This document shows positions 44,502-52,366 of a stretch of 64,000 nucleotides of DNA, piece by piece. The stretch's first letter is position 1, and each line of letters begins with the position of its first letter. The notes under the pieces were generated by a model. The model was not told where the DNA came from, did no database searches, and saw only the letters and a list, made by a program, of their open reading frames with translations. The DNA lies in contig CAUJDD010000015.1 in the NCBI GenBank assembly GCA_963169295.1, positions 33,246-97,245 of the forward strand, read 5' to 3'. A program made the position numbers and the translations under genes. Origin of the DNA: UBA4416 sp020846025 (lineage in GTDB: Bacteria > Bacteroidota > Bacteroidia > B-17B0 > Aurantibacillaceae).

Positions 44502-46106
44502 TTATTTTAACTTCTGTGTTTTTAAAAACTGCTCAAAGCTTTGTAAATCCATAGCATTTAAACATGCCTCTTTAGTAAGTAATCCTTTTCTAGCTACTAA
44601 AGTACCATAACGCATATCATGGTAACCATTTAGTTGATGAGCATCTGGATTAATTGAGATCATAACACCTTTTTCTAAACAATAAGGTATCCAGCGCCAA
44701 TCAATATCTAAGCGATAAGGATGTGCATTTAATTCAATTACAACTTTATTTGCCGCACAAGCATCAATTATTTTTTTATGATTAACCGGATAACCTGGTC
44801 TTCCTAACAATAAGCGACCTGTGGGATGTCCTAAAATAGAGGTGTATGGATTTTCAATTGCTTTAATTAATCGAGAATTGGCTCTTTCTTCATCCATTTT
44901 TAAATTTGCATGAACTGAAGCCACAACAAAGTCAAATGATTTTAAAATAGCTTCTTCATAATCTAAATCGCCATTACCTAAAATATCACTTTCTATCCCT
45001 TTAAAAATTTTAAATGGAAATAACTCGATATTTAATTTATCAATCTCTTGATGTTGTAGTAATATTGATTCTGGCTTTAATCCATCAGCATACACAGCAG
45101 TTTGAGAATGATCGCAAATACCTAAATATTGATAACCTAATTCTTTACAATACAACGCCATTTCTTTTAACGAATTCATACCATCACTATACGTTGTGTG
45201 ATTGTGAAGAATGCCTTTTAAATCGTTATATTCAATAAGTTGTGGGAGTTGATGTTGTTTTGCTTTTTCTAACTCCAATAATCCCTCTCTTAATTCTGGT
45301 TCACAATATTGAATATTTAGAGATTGATATACGGATTGTTCGCTATCATATTTTTTAATGGCTAAATCTTTAAAATTTATACCTTGTAAATGAGCCGCAG
45401 TAGAAGATGTTTCGACTAATGTTTTGTGAAATTGTAATGGGTTTACTTTTATAAAATTAATAGGAATTGTATCCGACTCAAATTCATCAATATCAATCTC
45501 TTCATCACCAATTAAAATATCTATTTCTTCAATTGTTTCACAACGGCGATACATAGCCCCTGTAAAACTTACTAAATCAGTTTGCTGTTTTAATTTATCT
45601 ACAATTACTTGTCCAATTTTCTCGGCATAAGCATAATGATACCATCCTGCATTTTTTTGTTTAAACTCTATACTTTGGATGATACTATGCTGGGTTTTTT
45701 CACCAAACCCTTTTAACTCTACTAATCGGTTTTCGTTACAAGCGTACAATAATTCTGTAACACTTTCAAGCTCTAACTCTTTCCAAAGTTGTCGTACTTT
45801 TTTTGGCCCTAGACCTTTTATACCTAACATTTCAATAACACCTTTTGGTGTTTGATGTATTAAATCGTTTAACTCTTTACTAGTACCAGTTGTATAAAAC
45901 TCCAAAATTTTTTCTGCAAGACTCTTCCCTATTCCATCAATTTTAGTTAAATCCTCTACAGTTTGATCTAATAAATTAATACGCGTTTTACTTAATTTAT
46001 ATGCTGCGCTATTGATGGATTTAATTTTAAATGGATTTTCATTATGTAACTCCATTAATTTACCCGTTAATTCAAGAGCTTCTGCAATGTCTTCAGTAGT
46101 CATCAT
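44502..46106 (-). CDS. PolX-like protein: HhH region, degraded polymerase palm, intact PHP domain
   Basis: The 534-residue product has the bacterial/archaeal PolX layout. It carries an N-terminal 8-kDa-like part and helix-hairpin-helix motifs (DGIGKSLAEKI about 57-67, LGIKGLGPKKVRQLW about 94-108, LKGFGEKTQ about 131-139), a palm-like domain (about 155-250) and a C-terminal PHP phosphoesterase (about 285-534; LHNHTTYSDGMNSL, CDHSQTAVYADGL, ELNAHPYRLDIDWRW, NPDAHQ). The palm lacks the usual catalytic set: the DxD motif reads E194-I-D196, the third Asp is N217, and the TGS nucleotide motif reads TSST. It is shorter than the usual 570 residues. It overlaps ispD by 4 bases and is likely a nuclease or phosphoesterase rather than a polymerase. 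Confidence 0.87.
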   Translation of the reverse strand: MMTTEDIAEALELTGKLMELHNENPFKIKSINSAAYKLSKTRINLLDQTVEDLTKIDGIGKSLAEKILEFYTTGTSKELNDLIHQTPKGVIEMLGIKGLGPKKVRQLWKELELESVTELLYACNENRLVELKGFGEKTQHSIIQSIEFKQKNAGWYHYAYAEKIGQVIVDKLKQQTDLVSFTGAMYRRCETIEEIDILIGDEEIDIDEFESDTIPINFIKVNPLQFHKTLVETSSTAAHLQGINFKDLAIKKYDSEQSVYQSLNIQYCEPELREGLLELEKAKQHQLPQLIEYNDLKGILHNHTTYSDGMNSLKEMALYCKELGYQYLGICDHSQTAVYADGLKPESILLQHQEIDKLNIELFPFKIFKGIESDILGNGDLDYEEAILKSFDFVVASVHANLKMDEERANSRLIKAIENPYTSILGHPTGRLLLGRPGYPVNHKKIIDACAANKVVIELNAHPYRLDIDWRWIPYCLEKGVMISINPDAHQLNGYHDMRYGTLVARKGLLTKEACLNAMDLQSFEQFLKTQKLK

Positions 46107-46774
46107 AAATATAATTCAGCAAATTTTAAATCGTATGGAGTTGTAATTTTTATATTCTCTATATTTCCTTCAACAAGATTAATGCTTTCATCTAACCCTT
46201 CTAAAACAGTAGCATCATCTGTAAAAAAAGGAGAGTAGGGTTGCTCAAAAGCTTCTATTATCTTAGAAACAATAAAGCATTGTGGTGTTTGTATAATTTT
46301 ATAATCATCTCTACTTACTGCCTTATTTATGCCATTCGTAACCATTCTTAAACTTTCATTTATTGGTAACACAGGTATTGCGTTTCCTTTTAAAGCCGCT
46401 GTTTCAAAACATCTCTTTATAGTTTCAATCGATACAAAAGGTCTAGCGGCATCATGAATTCCGACGATATCATTTTTATTAGTAATACAACTTAATCCGT
46501 TTTTAACTGAGTGGTAACGTGTCTCACCTCCAACAACAACATGAATATTTTTATCAGGAAAATTTTCAGCTAACATAAAATTAGCTTCCGTTATAAAATC
46601 CTTGTGAACTACTACTACCACATTAATATATTCATCAAATTCAATGAACTTTTCAATTGTATGTATTAAAATTGGTTTACCTTTAATTTCAATAAACTGT
46701 TTCGGAATAGTAGATTGCATTCGGGTTCCAGTACCTCCAGCAACTACAATAATATTATATTGAGAATGATTCAT
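46103..46774 (-). CDS. ispD: 2-C-methyl-D-erythritol 4-phosphate cytidylyltransferase
   Basis: IspD joins CTP and MEP to form CDP-ME in the non-mevalonate isoprenoid pathway, which feeds the UppS product among others. The 223-residue product shows the nucleotidyltransferase opening VAGGTGTRMQSTIPKQFIEIKGKPIL, the motif GIHDAARPFVS and RDDYKIIQTPQCF. Its length is usual. The start ATG is well placed. It overlaps the PolX-like gene by 4 bases (ATGA type) and heads a minus-strand run ispD, PolX-like, GH3. Confidence 0.95.
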   Translation of the reverse strand: MNHSQYNIIVVAGGTGTRMQSTIPKQFIEIKGKPILIHTIEKFIEFDEYINVVVVVHKDFITEANFMLAENFPDKNIHVVVGGETRYHSVKNGLSCITNKNDIVGIHDAARPFVSIETIKRCFETAALKGNAIPVLPINESLRMVTNGINKAVSRDDYKIIQTPQCFIVSKIIEAFEQPYSPFFTDDATVLEGLDESINLVEGNIENIKITTPYDLKFAELYL

Positions 46775-47026
46775 GTGTAAAAATCAGCTTTTTGAGCTAA
46801 ATTTTAAGTATAAAATATGAAACTAACAATTATCTGTTTAAAATTAACATTTTAGCTAAAAAAACTAGTCTTTTTTTTAGTTTAGTTTTGTTTTGGTCGA
46901 AAAAAGTACTAATTTAATCGGATAATAAATGATTCAAACACGAAATGGAATAGATGTTGATAACTTAAACAAATCACATCTTACTCTGTTTGAGTAGAAT
47001 CTTAAAAACTAAATAAATATCTATTT

Positions 47027-48301
47027 ATGAAGAGAATTTATACAAAATTAGTTCTTGTAGCTTTTTCAAGTGTAATTACATTAACAAGCTATGCCCAATT
47101 ATCCGTAACAGCTCAAGCAGGTGGCCTTAAGTATTTAGGCGATGTAGGAAAACACGGTAATGCCAATTTTTTTAGCGACATGCGCATAGGGTACAACTTA
47201 GGTGTTGAATACCGAATTGGTAAAATTCTTGGAATTGGTATTGATGGTATGTATGGAAAATTAGCAGGTACCGATAATGATAAAACCTCACATCTCAATT
47301 TTCAATCAACCATCATGGGTGGTGGATTAAATGTGTTTGCTTTTTTTGACAAACTAGGAGAAAAAGAAAAAAATGTAGCTCCATATATTCATGCAGGCTT
47401 TGGTTACTTGATGTTTGACCCTTACGGTGATTTAAGAGACAAAAATGGCACAGCTTATAATTATTGGAGTGATGGTTCAATTAGAAACTTAGCTGATTTA
47501 CCAGCAAACGAATCTACATCTGTAATTTTAAAAAGAGACTATGATTACGAAACCCAATTAAAAGACTCATTAAAAAACTATGCACGAAACACTTTCTACA
47601 TTCCTGTTGGATTAGGTGCAAAATTTAAAATGGGTTATAGAGCAAGTTTAAGAGTAGGCGCTACTTATAATATTGCATTAAGCGATTATATTGATAATTA
47701 CAAAAAAGGTGGCAATGATAGTTGGGCTTCTGCTTATGTTGGTGTAAATGTACATTTTGGGAAAAAACCAAAAGACGCATACAGTAATGTAGATTTTTCA
47801 GCTATTGACAACTCAGATTCGGATGGTGATGGTGTAAAAGACATAAGCGATATGTGTTTGGGTACACCCAAAGGAGTAAAGGTGGATAGTAAAGGTTGCC
47901 CAGAAGATAAAGATGAAGATGGTGTATTTGATTATCAAGATAAGGAATTAACGACTAAGAAAGGCGCAAAAGTAGATGGAAATGGAGTTACAATAGACGA
48001 AGATGCCTTAGCAAAAAGACAACTAGAATGGGACAGCCTATCTACAGAAAGAAGTGAAGGATTTAATGCTGCTCCAAGTTTAAGTTATTTACAAAATGTA
48101 GAAGCAAAATCTAAAGAGGTGAAAGCAGCAACTGGAAAAACATCTAAACTGCCTGCTGAATTCGCAGAAGCTGATTTGAATAAAGATGGAGAAATTTCAG
48201 CTTCTGAAATCACACAAACAATTGACGGTTTCTTTGAAGGTGCCAACTCATTTAATGTAGAAAAAATTAACCGACTCATTGATTATTTCTTTGAACAGTA
48301 A
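47027..48301 (+). CDS. Outer-membrane barrel protein with TSP type-3 repeats and EF-hand-like motif
   Basis: The 424-residue product has a signal peptide (ending LTSYAQ) and an N-terminal OMP-type barrel (about 25-250; LSVTAQAGGLKYLGDVGK, YNLGVEYRIGKILGIGIDGMYG). A thrombospondin type-3, calcium-binding segment (about 264-315, DSDGDGVKDISDMCLGTPKG, DKDEDGVFDYQDKE) and an EF-hand-like loop (DLNKDGEISASEI, about 384-396) follow. It has no OmpA peptidoglycan-binding domain, although TSP3 repeats usually lead into one. Its barrel shares YWSDGSIRNL and RDYDYET patterns with the gene at 49786, so the two are paralogues. It is the first gene of a four-gene plus-strand cluster. Confidence 0.85.
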   Translation: MKRIYTKLVLVAFSSVITLTSYAQLSVTAQAGGLKYLGDVGKHGNANFFSDMRIGYNLGVEYRIGKILGIGIDGMYGKLAGTDNDKTSHLNFQSTIMGGGLNVFAFFDKLGEKEKNVAPYIHAGFGYLMFDPYGDLRDKNGTAYNYWSDGSIRNLADLPANESTSVILKRDYDYETQLKDSLKNYARNTFYIPVGLGAKFKMGYRASLRVGATYNIALSDYIDNYKKGGNDSWASAYVGVNVHFGKKPKDAYSNVDFSAIDNSDSDGDGVKDISDMCLGTPKGVKVDSKGCPEDKDEDGVFDYQDKELTTKKGAKVDGNGVTIDEDALAKRQLEWDSLSTERSEGFNAAPSLSYLQNVEAKSKEVKAATGKTSKLPAEFAEADLNKDGEISASEITQTIDGFFEGANSFNVEKINRLIDYFFEQ

Positions 48302-48310
48302 ACAAAACCT

Positions 48311-49753
48311 ATGATAAAACCACTCATCATCCTATTTAACACCGTAACGGTTTTCTTTTTCAGTTTATTAATGGGCGATAGCCCTGTTACAGTAACAGGT
48401 AACATTCCTCAATCAGCACCTGTTGGTTCTGAGTTTACAGCAGAGATAACTGTTCATAAAGGATCAGTAAGTGGATTTGCAAAGCTACAATTAGACGTAC
48501 CTCAAGGTTTCACTGTAAAAGAGCAAGAGAGTAAAGGAGGTAACTTTTCATTTACAAATAACATTGCTAAAATTATTTGGACATCAATGCCAAGTGATGC
48601 AGATTTTACTGTTAAGTTTACTTTAATGGCTGATGCTTCAGCCAGTGGTGCTAAAACAATTGCCTCTAAATTCTCGTATGTTAATAACAATAATAAAGAA
48701 GTAGCTGAAATGACTCCGGCTAATATTACTATTGGTGACGGAGCTGTTGCGGTTGCACCAACACCAGAACCTACACCTGTAAACAACACGCAACCAAGTT
48801 CAACAGAACCCACACCAGTACCTTCAACTTCTAGTCAACCTCAAAGCACTAGTTCAGCCACTAATTCTAATTTTGACAATCATGCTGAACCAAATGCCAA
48901 CATCTTATGTGCACGTTCTATATCAAAGGGAGCAAGTGATAAAGAATATAATGTTGAAGTAAAAATAAAAAAAGGAAGCATTAAAGGATTTGCAAAATTT
49001 CAAGAAGCATTACCAAATGGCTTTAGTGCTAAAGGTGGACAATTAAATGGTAGTTCCTTTTCTATAGCAGATGGTAAATTAAAATTCGTTTGGGTGTCGT
49101 TACCAACTGATGAAGAAATGACTATTTCGTATGTACTTGAAAACACAAGCAGTACTTCAGAAAATGTAACATTGGATAAAGGTGAATTCTCATATTTAGA
49201 GAACGACCAAAGTAAAAAGATTAAATTAGCTAATGACAACTTACCTCTAAGTAATAATACAGCAGTTGCACGTATCGAAAATTCAACATCTACTACTACT
49301 ACTGAGGCAACCGTAAGCAATAACACTCAACCTGAAACACAAGTACCTACATCAACTACTACTGAGCCTGTAAAAACAGAACCTGTAGCAGCATCTCCTG
49401 AACCTGTTACTACTTCTAACCCAACTCCAACACCTAACACAACTAGTGAACCATTAACTAAAAAACAAGGCAATGTAGTTTATAATGTACAAATAGGTGC
49501 ATTTAGTAATGCCATTCAATCTGAAACATTAGCCAAAAAATTTAATATTTCAGAAAATATAAAAAGTGAAATGGCTGAAGGTTATAATAAATTTATGGTG
49601 GGTAGTTTTAATGAATACAAAGAAGCTCGCTCTCATAGAGAAACAATTAAACAAAAAGGTTGTCAAGGCGCATTTGTAGTCGCATACAATGGAGCAAAGC
49701 GTATAACGGTTCAGGAAGCATTAATGATTACTAGTCAAAAATGGTTTAAATAA
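48311..49753 (+). CDS. Exported protein with duplicated beta modules and C-terminal SPOR domain
   Basis: The 480-residue product starts with a hydrophobic segment (about 5-22) that is a signal peptide or anchor. Two homologous modules of about 115 residues are visible (about 28-145 and 215-335). They share ITVHKGSVSGFAKLQLDVPQGF and VKIKKGSIKGFAKFQEALPNGF, then FVWVSLPTDEEMTI against IIWTSMPSDADFTV. Pro/Thr/Ser-rich linkers separate the parts. The C-terminal 80 residues (VVYNVQIGAFSNAIQSETLAKKF ... GAFVVAYNGAKRI) are a SPOR domain, a fold that binds denuded septal peptidoglycan. It starts 9 bases after the TSP3 barrel gene. An intrinsic terminator overlaps its stop codon. Confidence 0.82.
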   Translation: MIKPLIILFNTVTVFFFSLLMGDSPVTVTGNIPQSAPVGSEFTAEITVHKGSVSGFAKLQLDVPQGFTVKEQESKGGNFSFTNNIAKIIWTSMPSDADFTVKFTLMADASASGAKTIASKFSYVNNNNKEVAEMTPANITIGDGAVAVAPTPEPTPVNNTQPSSTEPTPVPSTSSQPQSTSSATNSNFDNHAEPNANILCARSISKGASDKEYNVEVKIKKGSIKGFAKFQEALPNGFSAKGGQLNGSSFSIADGKLKFVWVSLPTDEEMTISYVLENTSSTSENVTLDKGEFSYLENDQSKKIKLANDNLPLSNNTAVARIENSTSTTTTEATVSNNTQPETQVPTSTTTEPVKTEPVAASPEPVTTSNPTPTPNTTSEPLTKKQGNVVYNVQIGAFSNAIQSETLAKKFNISENIKSEMAEGYNKFMVGSFNEYKEARSHRETIKQKGCQGAFVVAYNGAKRITVQEALMITSQKWFK

Positions 49754-49768
49754 AACCATTTTTTTATT
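49737..49768 (+). terminator. Intrinsic terminator overlapping a stop codon
   Basis: AAATGGTTT (49739-49747) and AAACCATTT (49753-49761) form a perfect 9-bp stem whose 5-base loop contains most of the TAA stop (49751-49753) of the SPOR gene. Seven T follow. It would cut transcription before the gene at 49786. Confidence 0.8.
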
Positions 49769-49772
49769 TTTG
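49765..49772 (+). promoter_or_regulatory. Possible -7 element for the gene at 49786
   Basis: TATTTTTG matches TAnnTTTG exactly and lies within the T tract of the preceding terminator, 13 bases before the ATG at 49786. No clear -33 TTTG is seen at the right distance. The leader would be under 10 bases. Confidence 0.35.
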
Positions 49773-49785
49773 TAGAAAAGCGGTC

Positions 49786-51960
49786 ATGCTTAAGCGAATA
49801 GTACTCATATCATTTATAATAATTTGTTCTTTGCTCAAAGCTCAAACCGACTCAACTGTTACTTCATCAAACACCCAAACTTTACCTACAAGCCAATCAA
49901 CTTCCAGCATTCAAGCATCAGCTACCCCTGCTCCACCAACACTAGGAAGCATTATTAAGCCTAAGATTTCTCTTGGAACTGGCATGTTATCTTTTCATGG
50001 CGATTTATACGCCAAACATTATCAAGCACCTTGGACAGCACGAATAGGTTACGACCTAAATTTATCACAACGATTATTTAAATCCTTACAACTTAATTTT
50101 AATGTCTTATTTGGTAAGTTAGGAGCAAATGAATGGATTGATAATCGACAAGAAAATTTCCAATCTGAAATTCGCTCTGGTGGTTTAAGTTTAATGTACG
50201 ATTTTGGCAATTTTATTTCCGATGAATACCGGATAAGACCTTGGGTGTCAGTAGGCGTAAATGGATTTGAATTTTTGTCAAAGACAGACTTATATGATCG
50301 ATATGGAAACAAATATTATTATTGGAGCGATGGTTCTATTAAAAACATAGATGAAAGTGCGCCAACAGCTTCTTTAGCCATCAACCTAACTAGAGATTAC
50401 GTGTATGAGACAGACATCAGAGAACGTAATAAAGATGGCTTTGGAAAATATCAAGAACGTGCATGGGCTTTTCCAGTGGGTGCTGGAGCATTAATGAAAA
50501 TTACCGATCGAGTAGATTTTAAAATTGGATTTCAATATTATTTCACAACCACCGATTATATTGATGGGATTACAAAGAACAGTTTAGGGACTCGCCAAGG
50601 CACAAAACAAAAAGACAATTTCGTTTACACATCATTTGCATTACAATACGATTTAATAGTCAATAGAAAATCAAAATTAGATACCTTACCTGATGATTAT
50701 TATGACGAAGTTAATTGGTTAGCAATTGATAATGATGATTATGACGGTGATGGCGTAAGAGATTGGGACGATAAATGCCACGGCACACCACAAGGTGTTA
50801 AAGTTGATGCTTTTGGTTGCCCATTTGATGATGATAATGATGGTGTAGTTAACCATGAAGACGAAGAAGCTAATTCGGTGCTTGATTTTGGTGTTAACTC
50901 GAAAGGAGTTGCCTTAACAGATGAATATTGGCAAAATTGGTATAACATGTATATGGATAGTGGTACTGTAGTAAAAACCGAAATTGTAGAAAACTTTTAT
51001 GCTTTAAAAGACACTAGCAACACCAAAACATCTGACACAAAGAAAAATGAGAAAGAATATACTGTAGAGCTTGCTAGATATAGTGGACCAGTTCCAAATG
51101 ATGAAATGGCCTACTTATTAAGTATTGGAGATATTAAATCAACTATTTTACCTGATAACTCTACTGTACTATATACTGCTGGAACATATAATGAAATTAA
51201 AGAAGCTGTGAAACGCAGAGATGAATTTATTGCAGAGGGTAATAAAGACGCAAAAGTAGGTTACTTTAAAAATGGTGATATTGTAACATTAACAGATGAG
51301 GAAATAAAAGCACTCATGTCAAATACTAATGATACACTTGCACACACAAACAAGAATAAAGAAGATGTATTTGCTAAAGGCGATATTGTATATCGTGTTC
51401 AATTAGGAGCTTACAAAAATCGCATTTCAAAAGATGTATTTAAGAATGCTGGCGAAATTGTAGAATTAAAAACCAATGACGAGTATTTTAGATATGCTAC
51501 ACGAGGTTTAAAAACCATTCAAGATGCTGCTAATTTAAAAGCCGACTTAGTACTTGAAGGTTATGTAGATGCTTTTATTACAGCCTATAAAGATGGAAAA
51601 CGCATACCAATGAGTCAAACAAAAGCTACTGTAATTAGTAACGAAAAAGAAGACGTTACAAAGTTAGAATCATTTAGCTCTGTAGATAAATCTTTAGTTA
51701 CATTTAAAGTTCAATTAGGTGCATTAAGAAAAGCTGGTGGAAATGATATGGAGGAAAAAATTAAAGACATGAAAGATGTTGAAAAACAAGCAACTGGTTC
51801 AGGTATGATACGTTATACATCTGGAACTTTTAAGAACTATTCTGAAGCCGATAAATATAGAGAAGAGCTCACCAACAAGGGTTTAATTGAGGCATTTGTA
51901 ATAGCCATGTTTAAAGGTGAAATCATTTCGATACAAGAGGCACAAGAATTGCTGAAATAA
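49786..51960 (+). CDS. Outer-membrane barrel protein with TSP3 repeats and three SPOR-like units
   Basis: The 724-residue product has a signal peptide (ending SLLKAQ), a Ser/Thr/Pro-rich linker and an OMP barrel (about 55-295; LGTGMLSFHGDLYAKHY, FPVGAGALMKITDRVDFKIGFQYYF). A TSP3 segment (about 310-365, DNDDYDGDGVRDWDDKCHGTPQG) and three SPOR-like units (about 420-515 KEYTVELARYSG, 535-615 IVYRVQLGAYKNR and 640-724 VTFKVQLGALRKAGG) follow. Each unit ends in a pattern close to AFITAYKDGKRI. The barrel and TSP3 parts are paralogous to the gene at 47027. It may tie the outer membrane to peptidoglycan at division sites, but that is inference. Confidence 0.84.
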   Translation: MLKRIVLISFIIICSLLKAQTDSTVTSSNTQTLPTSQSTSSIQASATPAPPTLGSIIKPKISLGTGMLSFHGDLYAKHYQAPWTARIGYDLNLSQRLFKSLQLNFNVLFGKLGANEWIDNRQENFQSEIRSGGLSLMYDFGNFISDEYRIRPWVSVGVNGFEFLSKTDLYDRYGNKYYYWSDGSIKNIDESAPTASLAINLTRDYVYETDIRERNKDGFGKYQERAWAFPVGAGALMKITDRVDFKIGFQYYFTTTDYIDGITKNSLGTRQGTKQKDNFVYTSFALQYDLIVNRKSKLDTLPDDYYDEVNWLAIDNDDYDGDGVRDWDDKCHGTPQGVKVDAFGCPFDDDNDGVVNHEDEEANSVLDFGVNSKGVALTDEYWQNWYNMYMDSGTVVKTEIVENFYALKDTSNTKTSDTKKNEKEYTVELARYSGPVPNDEMAYLLSIGDIKSTILPDNSTVLYTAGTYNEIKEAVKRRDEFIAEGNKDAKVGYFKNGDIVTLTDEEIKALMSNTNDTLAHTNKNKEDVFAKGDIVYRVQLGAYKNRISKDVFKNAGEIVELKTNDEYFRYATRGLKTIQDAANLKADLVLEGYVDAFITAYKDGKRIPMSQTKATVISNEKEDVTKLESFSSVDKSLVTFKVQLGALRKAGGNDMEEKIKDMKDVEKQATGSGMIRYTSGTFKNYSEADKYREELTNKGLIEAFVIAMFKGEIISIQEAQELLK

Positions 51961-51978
51961 AAATAAATATATCACACC

Positions 51979-52239
51979 ATGAAAAAAATAATCATCACAT
52001 CATTTATGATAATGTCAGCATTTACTATAAATGCTCAAGAAACAAAACAAAAAGAATCAAAAGCAACTGAAGCGCCAGCAAGTTCTAACTCGCAAGAAAG
52101 AGCTATTAGCGAACCAGGTGTTTCGGTAAAATCTGAACCTAAGAAAACTAAAAGTTCTGCTAAAGTAAATTCAACTGCTACACCTGTAAGCAACGAAAAC
52201 AAAAAAGAAACTACACCAGACGCTAAAAAACCAGAATAG
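51979..52239 (+). CDS. Small exported low-complexity protein
   Basis: The 86-residue product has a clear signal peptide (MKKIIITSFMIMSAFTINAQ). The mature part of 66 residues is almost wholly Lys, Glu, Ser, Thr, Pro and Ala, with no Cys or aromatic residue, and is probably unstructured. It starts 18 bases after the triple-SPOR gene and is likely cotranscribed. I do not recognise a family. Its charge pattern (ETKQKESKATEAP ... EPKKTKSSAK) resembles the linkers of the neighbouring genes. Confidence 0.65.
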   Translation: MKKIIITSFMIMSAFTINAQETKQKESKATEAPASSNSQERAISEPGVSVKSEPKKTKSSAKVNSTATPVSNENKKETTPDAKKPE

Positions 52240-52337
52240 GTCTGCAAACTTTTTATGCTGATTTTTCATTTTTTAACAAGATAATCACGGTTATAAACCG
52301 CTTGTAATATTTGCAACATCAAGTTTTATTAAACTTT

Positions 52338-52345
52338 TACATTTG
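52338..52345 (+). promoter_or_regulatory. Possible -7 element for the TonB-receptor-like gene
   Basis: TACATTTG matches TAnnTTTG exactly, 22 bases before the ATG at 52367. The nearest TTTG (52310-52313) is 24 bases upstream, longer than usual, so the -33 box is uncertain. Confidence 0.4.
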
Positions 52346-52366
52346 TATTATCTTATTTAAAAATAC

